This document shows positions 10,150 through 20,424 of a DNA stretch of 64,000 nt, piece after piece. The first letter of the stretch is position 1, and every line of letters starts with the position of its first letter. The notes beneath the pieces were generated by a model, which saw only the letters and a list, made by a program, of their open reading frames with translations, was not told where the DNA came from and did no database searches. Position numbers and translations under genes: made by a program. Origin of the DNA: Ctena decussata (taxonomy: Eukaryota; Mollusca; Bivalvia; Lucinida; Lucinidae); the NCBI GenBank assembly GCA_963989385.1, contig OZ022501.1, positions 99,160,502 to 99,224,501 on the forward strand, read 5' to 3'.

Positions 10150-11340
10150 TTTGGTGCGGATCCTGTCGGCTTCAGCGTCTACGCGTTGCTTCTTGTCTGT
10201 ACTCTATCACCTGAAGGGATAAGTGGATTTTGACCAAATTTGCATTATTGGGTAAGTAGAAGAACTGATTAGATGTTGGTGACCTTGACTCTATTTTCAA
10301 GGTCATTGGAGGTCAAATGATGTTAAAAATGGTTTGTCTGCACTCTATGTTCTGAAGGGATAAAAGGACTGAAACCAAACCGGCACAGATATATTATTGG
10401 GAAATGCAAAAAATCTGAATATATTTTAATGACCTTGGCCCTATTTTCAAGGTCACAGACGGTCACAGAGGAGGGGTAAATGGCTTGTTTCTACTTTATC
10501 TCCTAAATGAATGGATGGATTTTTACAAAACTCACAGATATATTAACGGAAAATTCAAAATAAGTATTGAGATTTTGGTGACCTCGACTTTATTTTCAAG
10601 GTCGGTCACAGGAGGTCGGAGAATGCTGAAAAATGGCTACCCTGTACCATATTTCCTGAAAGAAATTTATGGATTATGACCAAACATTAACAAGTGTATT
10701 TTGGGAGATGGGAAAGAACTGATCTGTTACATTTTGGGGACCTTGACCTAATTTTTAAATTCACAGGATGTCTTACAATGTTGAAAAATGCCTTGTTTGC
10801 ACCATATTACTTAAGGAATGAATGGATTTTGACCAAACTTGCACATATGCATTATTGGGACATGGGAACGAATTGAATATGCTTTGATGACCTCGGCCCC
10901 TTTTAAAAGGTTACAGGATGTCTTTGAATGCTGATAAATGGCCTGTCTATACCCAGTATCTTGAAAGAAATGGTTGTTTTACCAAACTACTATGGAAACA
11001 TCAGTCGGACAAGGGGCAGATTTTATTAGGTATTGGTGACCTTGGCTCTGTTTTTAAGGTCATACGAGGTCTAATAATGTTAGAAAAGGCTTGTATGCAC
11101 TTTATATTGTGAGCTTTAAGTTGAATTCATACTTGACCAGCAATAAATCATCATTGAGAGAGGGCTCATAACTGATTACGGTTTGGTGACTTTGACCCTA
11201 TTTTCAAGGTTATACATGTATGTGGATTCGTTCTTTAAACAATGAAATTTCTTAAACCAGTTAATGGAGTTTTACTAAACTTGCAAACATATATTTTTGG
11301 ACATTTTAAGAAAGACTCAGATTGATTTTGTGGCCTTTTT
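10150..11340. repeat. Degenerate ~150-bp tandem array with TGACCTTGA motifs
   Basis: Seven units, recognisable by GGTGACCTTGACYCTATTTT followed by CAAGGTCA, at about 10278, 10432, 10580, 10741, 10889, 11037 and 11189. Each also has a 'ctgaagggatgaatggattttgaccaaacttgc'-like middle. Short ORFs in it are by-products. A further copy lies at 12930-13150. Confidence 0.8.
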
Positions 11341-11559
11341 CAAACATTTGTTTCGCATGAAATATAATATTAATATTCAAAATTCAAAATAAATGAACTT
11401 AAACCAGAAATTATGCATTCTAAATGGGCTTTGTTCAGTCAGGAAGGAATTTGCTCCTAAAGAAGCAAATTCTGTCCTTTAGAAGTTGGCCCTCTTTGGA
11501 AGGGACAAAAAGAATTGTGCAGCTAGCTCCCCTGAGGTGTGCCCATATTCCTTAATTTG

Positions 11560-11672
11560 CTGTTTCTGTATATATTAGTGTATTGCTTCTAAATGTCTGT
11601 TTACATGTGATTCAAAGAGGACCCCAGGGAAAATTGGATGTAGATCCAACTGGGCTTCCTCTATAAATAAAG

Positions 11673-11706
<34 letters not shown>
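11560..11706 (+). repeat. Probable retroelement 3' end with ATT microsatellite
   Basis: A run of ATT (11675-11706) follows CTATAAATAAAGTC. The layout, unique sequence then AATAAA then simple repeat, is typical of non-LTR retrotransposon 3' ends. The upstream body is not recognisable. Confidence 0.4.
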
Positions 11707-12476
11707 GGCTCCATATTTACAATATCATACAGGTAAAATAGGACTTAGACAATTTCTCATGCTGATAGAAGAAGGTCAACCCCGAGATTTAAGAATATTT
11801 GGAAGCATTTAAATCTAAAAAAACATGTACAAATTATACAACATTGTAAAGTTCAGAAAGTAAGGAAAACATTTATGACAGGAAAAATATCACACTGGAC
11901 ATGAAAACAGGTTTACAGTCTTCTCAAATGTGAAAACTCAACGGTTACCAGATCCATGTCAGTTTCTTTTGAGGATCTCGGGAAGCATCAAGACGATAAA
12001 ATAATTTAGTAAAATTTATTTTTTATATCACTATAAAGGCAGTAACATTTTCTTCCTGAATATAACAAGAAAAAATATGACAATTGTAAAAAAAAATCTT
12101 ATAGGAAATATTTATTTGTTTCTCCGGGTTTCCCCTTTGATCAGTTCATACTGTCATAATGGTAAATACGCATTCGGACTTTCGCTGCTTTATTTGTATT
12201 GCTGATTGAAGATCAAACCCGATTTTTAAGAAACTCTGAAAGCAAGAAGATCTAAATAAAGATACACAAAGTATGCATCATTGTAAAGTTCAAAAAGTAA
12301 AGAAATTATTTATAACCATGATAACAGGAAACAATATCTCATTTTATATGAAAACAGGTTTATATTTGTTTCAAATGTAAAAAAAATCACGTTTCCAACA
12401 GTATTTCCAGAGCTGGTAAACGAGAAGCTTATCAGTCGCCTTTGTTAATTTCGGGAAGCATCAAGACGATAAAAAT
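11707..12476. other. AT-rich, internally duplicated, no gene
   Basis: Two diverged copies of one ~400-bp segment: the phrases 'gaaaacaggttta', 'gggaagcatcaagacgataaaa' and 'tatcactataaaggca' occur around 11907/12349, 11980/12454 and 12030/12731. The second copy is interrupted by the hairpin MITE at 12478. Confidence 0.6.
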
Positions 12477-12477
12477 T

Positions 12478-12713
12478 GAGCCGCCACGCGACAAAACCAA
12501 CAATGTGGTTGTGCGCCCTGCGCAGACTCAGATCAGCCTGGGCATCGTCCCAGTCTGATCAGACCCTTCAATAAGTGCTGAAAGGGTAGCTAAGGGTCTA
12601 AGCTACCCTCATGCGGACAGTGAAGACTCTGATCAGACTGGGCGGATGCCCAGGCTGATCTGAGTCTCTGCTGGGCGCACAACCACATTGTTGGTTTTGT
12701 CGTGTCGCGGCTC
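12478..12713. mobile_element. 236-bp hairpin MITE (GAGCCGCGACACGAG type)
   Basis: Full copy with both termini. Arms contain GTGGTTGTGCGCCCTGCGCA and GACTCAGATCAGCCTGGGC. Inserted in the duplicated segment described for 11707-12476. Flanks AATT/ATTA are an imperfect 4-bp duplication. Confidence 0.9.
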
Positions 12714-12929
12714 ATTAATATTCTAAAAATTTATATCACTATAAAGGCAATATAATTTTCTTTCTGAAAACAACAGGGAAAAATTGAAATAAAATATCTT
12801 TAAGTAAATATTTGTTTTTGATTCTCCATTGGTTTCAGTGCAAATTATTCTACAGGCAAATCAGTTCACACCTTTTTAGGGAAACCAATTATCTTCGGAT
12901 ATTTTAGCCTCTATGATGTACATAGCTCG

Positions 12930-13150
12930 ACAAGCTCATTTTCAAGGTCACATGAGGATTTTCCCTAAAAAGTAAAGATACATTTGGAACTAGTGGATGA
13001 ACTTTTACCCAAACATAGATAGATATATATACTGTTAGAACAAACCAAATGTGTCATTGGGTGCTTGTGGCCTTTTATCGCATTTTAAGGTCACAGGAGG
13101 ACTTTGCTGTAACACCCTTTTAGGTCGGCATGTTAACTTGGCAAAATTTA
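12930..13150. repeat. Outlying unit of the TGACCTTGA-type array
   Basis: Contains TTTTCAAGGTCACATGAGGA and a second CATTTTAAGGTCACAGGAGG 160 bp on, matching the period of the array at 10150-11340. Confidence 0.6.
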
Positions 13151-13266
13151 GGGGAGACGATACTGCTGGGAAAGCGCAGGTGTGGAGGGACAGCTGTGTT
13201 TGTCTGTGTTCTTATTTTCTGGACGGAGAAGCCTTTCCAAAATGGGTTCAACTTCTTTTATTTTAA

Positions 13267-13471
13267 CCCTTAAAGCGCCAAAAATGAAAAGCTGTTGATT
13301 TTGCAAACAGTGTAGATCCAGATGAGGTGGCTCATGAGAGCCACCTCATCTGGATCCACACTGTTTGCCCTATAGTCTTTGAATTCTTAATATGATATAG
13401 CTTGGGCAAAACACTTTTCTTAAATTTCTGCAGACGTAAATTTTGTCGTCTGCTTTTCGGCGCATTAAGGG
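13267..13471. mobile_element. ~205-bp TTAA-flanked MITE
   Basis: TTAA (13263-13266) then CCCTTAAAGCGCC, ending GGCGCATTAAGGG then TTCA. An internal 56-bp hairpin carries GATGAGGTGGCTC and its inverse. The right half has TTTTGTCGTCTGC. TTAA plus CCC/GGG ends suggests a piggyBac-type non-autonomous element (inference). Confidence 0.75.
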
Positions 13472-13677
13472 TTCAAAATGGGTTCAACTTCTTTTATCTT
13501 AAGATTCAGTTTCATTGACAAAAGGGCAAAAATGAAAATTTCAGAGTTGTTTCCCCTATAGAGTGTACCCATTCACCTGTCCATAACTCATCAACATCTG
13601 TGATGATGCATAGGCGTTGCTACGACGTTGTCTCGCAGTCACGTGTGGGTGTGTACATAAACATGAAGTCGATAAAT

Positions 13678-13915
13678 GAGCCGCGACACGAGAAAACCAA
13701 CAAAGTAGTTGTGCGCCCAGCGCAGACTCAGATCAGCCTGGGTATCCGCCCAGTCTGATCAGAGTCTTCGCTTTGCGCTTAAAGGGTAGCCAAGGGTCTA
13801 AGCTAGCTCCATGCGAACAGCAAAAAAACTCTGATCAGACAGGGCGGACGCCCAGGCTTATCTTAGTCTGCGCTGGGCGCACAACCACTTTGTTGGTTTT
13901 TTCTTGTCGCGGCTC
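13678..13915. mobile_element. Hairpin MITE with perfect 4-bp duplication AAAT
   Basis: GAGCCGCGACACGAGAAAAC at the left, inverse at the right, AAAT at 13674-13677 and 13916-13919. One of three copies in the window that fix the target duplication length at 4 bp. Confidence 0.92.
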
Positions 13916-14226
13916 AAATGGGTACTTATTCACGCTGGTCTGGCATTCAACACAGCCAACGAAGGCAACGTACTATAAAACTCAGTTGTGTTCGCATACT
14001 TCTCACATTAATTAAATTCAAACTATCATTCTTACGGACCCGGCAGTATGTTAGACCTCCTAATCAGACCAGATTTTCGAAGAAATTCCATCTACTATAA
14101 ATGCAGTGCTTGAATAAGGGTTTTCACCAATTCGTTATCTGGTCGTTGCAGCCCAAAAGTTGTTTTCAAGTATTTCTTGAATATGCATATTAATTCAGTA
14201 AAACGTTTGATTCCTATTTCAAGCGT

Positions 14227-14255
14227 GGGAGGGGGGGGGGGGGGGGGGGGGGGGG
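14227..14255 (+). repeat. Poly-G tract
   Basis: GGGA followed by 25 consecutive G. Prone to G-quadruplex formation and to assembly error. Confidence 0.9.
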
Positions 14256-14522
14256 TCGGATGGTCAGTGAGACTAACTTATTCTGATGAGCAGAAGAAGC
14301 AGTGTCCGTTACGTTGTCTTCGTTGCCTGTGTTGAATGCCAGACCAGTGAGTTATTGCATGCTGACAATTCAAGTTCTAAACAATATGTCACTATGTTTT
14401 CTAAAGGGAAATCATTAATTGACATTCCATGTATTAATCACTGCCCCCGATGCTCGATGCTATATGACGTCACATCGATAACATACAAGGACGTCAGTCA
14501 TTAAGTTCTAGTATTGTTATAT

Positions 14523-14759
14523 GAGCAGCGACACAACAAAACCAACATTGTGGTATGTGCGCTCAGCGAAGACTCAAATCAGCCTGGGCATCTGCCCAGT
14601 TTGATCGGACTCTTCGTTAAGAGCTCTTAGGGTGTCTAAGGGTCTAAGCTACCTCCATGCGGACAGCGAAGACTCTGATCAGACTGGGCAGATGCCCAGG
14701 CTGATCTGAGTCTCCGCTGGGTGCACAACCACATTTTTGGTTTTGTCGTGTAGCGGCTC
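14523..14759. mobile_element. Hairpin MITE (GAGCCGCGACACGAG type)
   Basis: Slightly diverged (GAGCAGCGACACAACAAAAC at the left, CGTGTAGCGGCTC at the right). Flanks ATAT/ATAC. Confidence 0.88.
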
Positions 14760-15673
14760 ATACAAGGATGTTGGTCATTCAAGTTCTAGTATTGTGATTC
14801 TATTATGTTGGAAGAAATCACGGTATCCCGTGGCATAGTGTCCGGTTTTAGAGGTTCACCATATCTTGGGCAGAACAGACAAAAGGCGGAGCCAATTTCT
14901 TTCGCTTCCTTAAAATTACTGAGATTCGAAACACGTATTCGAGTTTCAACCGCATTAATTTGTTTATTTTATTTCGTTTTATCATTTGTTAGAACAAGAT
15001 ATATCTATTGTCTCTTTGTTTTGCATTTACTGTCACGAATCCGTCCTTTAGGATTTGTCCTGTGATATGCCTTATTGCAATTAACACGTTTTTCTTGATA
15101 TCAACAATTAACACTCATACAAGTGCATTTACATGAAGTCCTCAGAACGGCTGTACTGCAAATGAAACTAAACGTGTATGGAGAGTGACTGGCATTTCCA
15201 ACACATAAAACTTTAACGGACTGTACATTTAGGCACATGGAACTTGGTTTAAACAGTATTTTATTTGTATAATATACATATGACAGTGACATTGACAACA
15301 GCAAATCATAATTATACAAACTGGGATTCAGAAGAAAGTCGTGAGACTTTTGTAATCTGTATCCCATTGTTGCAAGCAAATATTGACTAGTAATTTGTGA
15401 TTTGAGATTCATGTTACAATACAACAGTACAATGCAAGTAAAGTAAGTATATGAGGCTGAACATGTGTTGTATGTGCATCCAATATAAATGCCACCCAAC
15501 TAAGGCTCCACGGGGAATGGAATTTGGTTGCTTCTCGACAGAGAGAGAGAGACTTATGCAAAATAATCATCCATATAATGTACAATCAGTACACAAACAG
15601 TATCATTACAGTCGTCTACCTATTAGAAGGCGGCTGACAAAGCAACTAATTTCACCTATGTACTGGATATTGG

Positions 15674-18600
15674 TTAATTAACTTGAAATCGTTTTGTGTT
15701 TATCAAGTAGTCCTGGACGGCAGTGAAGATATGCTGATTCAGGGTTAACGCAAGTGCTGGGTTACCAAATAATAGTGTATTAAAAGTTGGTTCGCAGTAA
15801 TGAGAGACGGCATTTATGAGATCACGTCTTTGATCACCATACCGAGTACAATCAAACAAATAATGGTGTGTGTTTTCTACCTCACCACAAACACACAGTG
15901 GGCTGTCCACTAGATTTTTTGAGAACAAGTGCTCATTTAATGAGCTGCAATGGGTTCTCAATCTAGCATGATAAATCTGACCTAGACGGGAGCCAGAGTT
16001 GTAATATGCAGGAGGTTTAGTAATATCGACATTTAATTTGCATCTAAATGTGCCCAAACTGTTCGAATCGCGCACGTCTTGCGGGAGTTCATTCCATTCT
16101 CGCGTAACTGATGGAAGGAACGAATTAAAATATAATTGTGTATTTGCATGTATCAGGTGTATATCTGAAGCATTTCGCAAGTGGTATGCTGAAGTGCTTC
16201 CAACAGTTGGCGGGACTAATGAGGACAGGTAATCAGGTGACAAATTATTTTGCATTTTGTAAAATAATTGGAGTTTGTGTTTTTTCCTACGCTTAGCTAG
16301 AGTTTCCCAACCAGTTTCTGCAATAAGTGAATTAAGTGATACCAGTTTTGTGGCGCCAGTCACAATCCGAGCTGCTTCGTTTTGTATTTTTTCAAGTTCG
16401 GACACCTCGTACTGTGTACAGTTGTCCCAGACAACGTCGGCGTACTCCAGCAGAGGTCTAACGAAAGAAAAGTATATTGTTTGTAAGGACAGCCTATCAA
16501 GAGTAAATTTTAATTTTCGCATAATATTAATTCGAAACCATGCTTTTTGCTTAACGGAGTCTAGGTGTTCATGCCATGTACAATCACTGGTAAAGGTTAG
16601 GCCTAAATGTTTATGGTCAGTCACTTCGGTTATTACATTATGGTTCATACTTACAGGTGGATGATATGGTCTATTTTGCTTCCGAGTAAATAAAAGTGAT
16701 TCTGGCTTAGCTGGGTTAAATGTAACTAACCACTTTGAGGCCCACTGGTGCACTTTTTCAAGGTCTGCATTAAGTTGAATTGCTGCTTCAATAGGGTTAT
16801 CTACTATTATATAGAGACTAGTGTCGTCCGCAAAAAGCCTTATACTTGAATCGATAACATCAACAATATCGTTAATGTACACCAAAAATAAGAGTGGGCC
16901 AAGTATTGAGCCCTGGGGAACCCCAGCTTTGATGCTTGTCCATCTGGAAGTTGCACCAGGTAGGACAACTCTTTGTTTTCTGTTACTCAGGTAATCTTCA
17001 AACCAGTCTATGAGAGAATCAGTGACACCAATTGATTTGAGTTTGAACAAAAGACCTTGGTGCCATACCCTATCAAAAGCCTTACTGACGTCACAGAATA
17101 TGGCACGAACTTCTTTTCCCTCATCTAGGGCCTTGCAGAAAGTGTTGTGAATGTCGACAAGTTGGTTTACTGTTGAGTCTGCTGGTACAAATCCAGACTG
17201 TAAGTTAGTTAACAAAGAGTTAGCTTGAAGAAAATTGAAAACATGTTTATGTATTATCTTTTCTAGTGATTTACCTATGGTACTTAAAAGTGAAATTGGT
17301 CTGTAATTAGAAAAGTTCGACGGGTCATTCTTTTTATAAATAGGTGTTACATTAGCTTGTTTCCATAAAGTTGGGACTTTACCTTGTGCCAGGGAGAAGT
17401 TAAAAAGGTCGCAAATAGGAAAGGATAGAGCGGTGGCAGCTTCTTTCAGAAGTCTATTATTTATACAGTCAGGGCCTGCGGCTTTACCAGTTTTTAATGA
17501 TTTAAATATTGATTCAACTTCAAAGGGTGTAGTTGACACTGAACTAAGAGTAGAGGCCGGGATAGGAATCACTGAGGGTAGAGAGGCGTTAGTTTCATCT
17601 AGTATTGTTTGCTCCGTAAAAAAAGTATTAAATATATTAGCTTTATCATTAGGGTCAGAGTAAATGACATCGTCTTTGTTTAACGGCGGAATGGCTGATG
17701 TTTGTCCGGGTTTAATGAGATTTTTTAGAGTTTTCCACCAGTCTTTCGAGTTAATATTATCATTTCTAAGTTTCTGTGCTAATTTGTCAGTTTCAAGTAC
17801 CTTTGCCTTCCTTATAGCTGCAGTTACTTTATTTCGCGTTTGCTTATAGCTTTCAAAGTCGGTACTAGATTTTGTTCTTTTATATTTATCATAGAGGCGT
17901 TTTCTTTTTCTCATAAGTTTCTTTATATTATTGCAAAGCCAGGGTGGATCTGATTGACGGCTTTTAATTAGTTTGTTTGGGATGTGCTTCTTAGCTAATT
18001 TAGTTATATGGTTAGTTAAGTCTTGGGCATATTTATCAATATCATTACTCTTAATATCATCCCAGTTTGTTTGCCTAATATCATTAGAAAAAGCTTCGTA
18101 GTCCCCCCTATCATAAAGCCAAATATGCCTTTCATATGAGGATGTAACAGTTTTGTTAAAATTGAATACACAGTATATAGGGCAGTGGTATCTTATGTTT
18201 TGTTCCAAGAAGGGCTCACCAACACCGCTTAATAATATAGTATCCTTTTTTGTTGTAAGAAATAAGTCAATAATTGAAGACGAGGATTCTGTATAATGTG
18301 TTGGTTCATTTATGAGCTGTTCAAGGTTAAACTGTTGACAAATGTCGTTTACTTTTCTTTTAGAAGTTTGTTTAAGCATATCAAGATTGAAATCTCCAGT
18401 AATGAGAATATTCTCTATGTCTGTGTCGAAAGCTAGGCCTATGGAATTTTCAATGGATGTCAGGGTAGCAGGAGTTGAATTAGGAGGTCTGTAAAAAGTA
18501 CCTATAAGAACCTTTCTGTTGCGATTATGAATTTCTAGCCAAATACATTCTACGTCTGCCATTTCAAGGTCATTCCTGCGCCGTGAATATAGTTCCTTCT

Positions 18601-19027
18601 TAGCAAAAACACAAATGCCACCGTAAGCATCCCTTGCTCGGTCCCGACGATACAAGCTATATTCATTTAATACTAATATATCATCACTAGTTCGCTGGTC
18701 AAGCCAAGTTTCTGTCAGGCAAATTACGTCGAAGTTAAATAGCTCTGACTCAATGGTTCCAATTTTAGGTAATAAACTTTGCACGTTGTAGTGGATGACT
18801 GAAAATTTGTTTCTTATTATATCTTCAAACTGGGTTGAAATGCTTGAAGAGGAAGAGACGCTGTCAGTATCAGGACCAGGATTCAGTTCAACATCTCCTG
18901 ATTTTAAGAGCAACAGGGACAAAATTATCAAAAATTCGAAAGACGTCAAGTAATCAAGACCCTTAATTTTGTTATGACGACTGTAATGTAGGCCTATCCG
19001 CATCCTATAGACTGCTATAGGGTCCAT
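15674..19027 (-). CDS. LINE polyprotein: 2A leader, APE endonuclease, RT, Zn tail
   Basis: Residues 26-43 are strongly hydrophobic (FLIILSLLLL) and run into a 2A peptide, DVELNPGP (45-52). Residues 75-290 form an apurinic-type endonuclease: HYNVQSL (N81), LTETWL (E106), GDFN (211-214), IIDLFLT (D254) and YHC (H281) in the place of the usual catalytic His. The reverse transcriptase spans about 510-790: palm Asp in FCDVSKAFD (D646), GVPQGSILGP (702-711) and FADD (732-735). The carboxy end has LRTHCSSLN and a C-x-C-x7-H...C cluster (C1045, C1047, H1054 or H1055, C1060) common in Jockey/CR1-like proteins. It would nick the target and prime reverse transcription of its own RNA in the nucleus. 2A skipping would release a ~51-residue hydrophobic leader from the enzyme. 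Start chosen at 19027 because TAA lies immediately upstream in frame. Confidence 0.95.
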   Translation of the reverse strand: MDPIAVYRMRIGLHYSRHNKIKGLDYLTSFEFLIILSLLLLKSGDVELNPGPDTDSVSSSSSISTQFEDIIRNKFSVIHYNVQSLLPKIGTIESELFNFDVICLTETWLDQRTSDDILVLNEYSLYRRDRARDAYGGICVFAKKELYSRRRNDLEMADVECIWLEIHNRNRKVLIGTFYRPPNSTPATLTSIENSIGLAFDTDIENILITGDFNLDMLKQTSKRKVNDICQQFNLEQLINEPTHYTESSSSIIDLFLTTKKDTILLSGVGEPFLEQNIRYHCPIYCVFNFNKTVTSSYERHIWLYDRGDYEAFSNDIRQTNWDDIKSNDIDKYAQDLTNHITKLAKKHIPNKLIKSRQSDPPWLCNNIKKLMRKRKRLYDKYKRTKSSTDFESYKQTRNKVTAAIRKAKVLETDKLAQKLRNDNINSKDWWKTLKNLIKPGQTSAIPPLNKDDVIYSDPNDKANIFNTFFTEQTILDETNASLPSVIPIPASTLSSVSTTPFEVESIFKSLKTGKAAGPDCINNRLLKEAATALSFPICDLFNFSLAQGKVPTLWKQANVTPIYKKNDPSNFSNYRPISLLSTIGKSLEKIIHKHVFNFLQANSLLTNLQSGFVPADSTVNQLVDIHNTFCKALDEGKEVRAIFCDVSKAFDRVWHQGLLFKLKSIGVTDSLIDWFEDYLSNRKQRVVLPGATSRWTSIKAGVPQGSILGPLLFLVYINDIVDVIDSSIRLFADDTSLYIIVDNPIEAAIQLNADLEKVHQWASKWLVTFNPAKPESLLFTRKQNRPYHPPVSMNHNVITEVTDHKHLGLTFTSDCTWHEHLDSVKQKAWFRINIMRKLKFTLDRLSLQTIYFSFVRPLLEYADVVWDNCTQYEVSELEKIQNEAARIVTGATKLVSLNSLIAETGWETLAKRRKKHKLQLFYKMQNNLSPDYLSSLVPPTVGSTSAYHLRNASDIHLIHANTQLYFNSFLPSVTREWNELPQDVRDSNSLGTFRCKLNVDITKPPAYYNSGSRLGQIYHARLRTHCSSLNEHLFSKNLVDSPLCVCGEVENTHHYLFDCTRYGDQRRDLINAVSHYCEPTFNTLLFGNPALALTLNQHIFTAVQDYLINTKRFQVN
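18872..18895 (-). other. 2A ribosome-skipping motif in the LINE ORF
   Basis: Encodes D-V-E-L-N-P-G-P, an exact match to the 2A consensus D(V/I)EXNPGP, preceded by LLLLKSG. In known 2A peptides the Gly-Pro bond is not formed and translation resumes at Pro. Residues 45-52 of the ORF. Such leaders occur in APE-type non-LTR elements of echinoderms and molluscs (established knowledge). Confidence 0.92.
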
Positions 19028-19663
19028 TTATGTAATACAGTCAACCAAAAACCTAAGTAGCTTAAGGGATGCGGGGGGCTTCAAACTATGCAATTTATAA
19101 GCAGTATCAGTTGCATAAGTATACGATACAGAACAAGCAAATTTAAATCCCCATGGAGCCTCAGACAGGAACACAAATATAAGCACATAAAAAACCACAT
19201 GCAGGAAAGCACACATCGCAGAAAAAAAAGGGTGAGGGTGAGGAATAAGATGCAAAATCTATGATCGTCTAGTAGTGACAGTGAAACGGCTGAGTCACAA
19301 ATGAGCGGCGACCTCAGAAGAAACAAAACAAGGGCTGCTAGCCCTCACAGAGACCGTCCTGCTCTGGCGGTTCCAATGAGGGGCCACAACACATCATTCC
19401 ACAGATATCTAACCAAAACCAACCTAAAAATAATTAGTACACCGCCCCATTCTAAACTCAGCCTAACACTACACGCCAATGTCTATCTCTGGCCATTGTT
19501 GCTGCCTCAATCCTCGCAACAATGTTACAATAATTGACACAACAACAACAGCCAAAGACAAACATTTGTATCTTTAGCCATCAGACTTTTAAGTATTTAT
19601 ACGTGCTCACAGCTGGATTTTCATAACAGGTAAGCGGAACTTGAAAGAGTTCACGGATGTGCT

Positions 19664-19702
19664 GGCACCAAGCTGCAAACACATTTGCTAGCAGCTTGGT
19701 AC
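19664..19702. repeat. Hairpin beside the LINE 5' side
   Basis: TGGCACCAAGCTGC and GCAGCTTGGTACCA inverted around a 12-bp loop. Function unknown. Confidence 0.55.
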
Positions 19703-20082
19703 CAGTACACCAGTTGACCGCTGACGCTCGCCAGATGTCACGAAGTTAAAAAGAAAAAAAATCAACAATGATTCGACGTTATGACATATTCATGATCATC
19801 TGCTGACCGGCGCCGCGCGCCCATTGACTATATTACACGGTAAGAACAAACGAATCGCCTCGGGAGAAAACAAACCATTAGACTGAGGCATCCGTTCTGT
19901 ATGAACGCTTGCACAGCCCCTCTAACGTCAACAGTGCTCTTAAAGACTACATCATGAAAACATGTATAGTTATCTCCCGATGCGATACGTCCTGTGAAAA
20001 CTGACGAGACTGTTGGCAAATAAAAAAAGAAAAGATAAATAGTATACTTACAGTGTAGGGTAGAAAACTATATCCCACTGGG

Positions 20083-20165
20083 CAAACAATATTGAACGAG
20101 CACAGAATCAACGTCTATTCAACGCTATAACGTTGAAACAACGTTGATTCAGTGCCAATTTAACC
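20083..20165. repeat. GTTGATTCAACG-family element
   Basis: Begins CCCACTGGGCAAACAA and contains repeated AACGTTGATTC/GAATCAACG words. The CCCA..GGGC end recalls the CCCAGC ends of the CRE-rich MITEs. Confidence 0.5.
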
Positions 20166-20198
20166 TTAGTGTCTGCCGAACTAATAAAAAATTATGTA

Positions 20199-20424
20199 CA
20201 GGGGCGTAACTAGGGACAATTTCATAATACGCACAACCATGTTTTATTCTCTACTTCATGAAGGGAAAGCTAGTATTTCAGCCACTTTGGTAATTGGTAT
20301 TGAAATCTTGTCTAATTTATAAATATTCAGCTTGCAAATATGCAGGTGCGTTTTGAAATTTTGTCAATTTTGACAAAATTTCAATACGCACTTATATATT
20401 TGCCGTATAGTAGCTACGCCCTTG
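20199..20424. mobile_element. 226-bp MITE with 5-bp target duplication ATGTA
   Basis: CAGGGGCGTAACTA at the left and TAGCTACGCCCTTG at the right, flanked by ATGTA (20194-20198 and 20425-20429). Its right half contains a strong palindrome, TTGAAATTTTGTCA...TGACAAAATTTCAA. From 20307 onward this half is the start of the tandem array units. Confidence 0.8.

Larger units (their letters stand above)
15244..19560 (-). mobile_element. Near-complete LINE with 2A motif, CR1/Jockey group
   Basis: On the minus strand: putative 5' UTR (19028 to about 19560; the exact 5' end is not determined), one 1117-codon ORF (19027-15674), a ~430-bp 3' UTR, and the terminus TTTAAACCAA at 15244-15253. That terminus and a preceding stem-loop (15335-15350) are shared with three other tails in this window (25429, 45888, 52981), which fixes the 3' end. 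No ORF1 was seen. A short open frame ending with TAA directly before the ATG (19028-19255) has no recognisable domain. The long ORF has no internal stop or frameshift, so this is a candidate for recent activity. Confidence 0.88.

Noticed and set aside
14283..14310. CTGATGAG as a hammerhead start
   Set aside because: No GAAA after a possible stem II and no pairing for stems I or III.
16275..16664. 129-codon plus-strand frame
   Set aside because: Fully antisense to the LINE ORF; a shadow of its codon structure.
19028..19255. ORF1 of the LINE
   Set aside because: The 75-codon frame directly before the long ORF has hydrophobic, low-information content and no coiled coil, zinc knuckle or RRM. 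Treated as 5' UTR.
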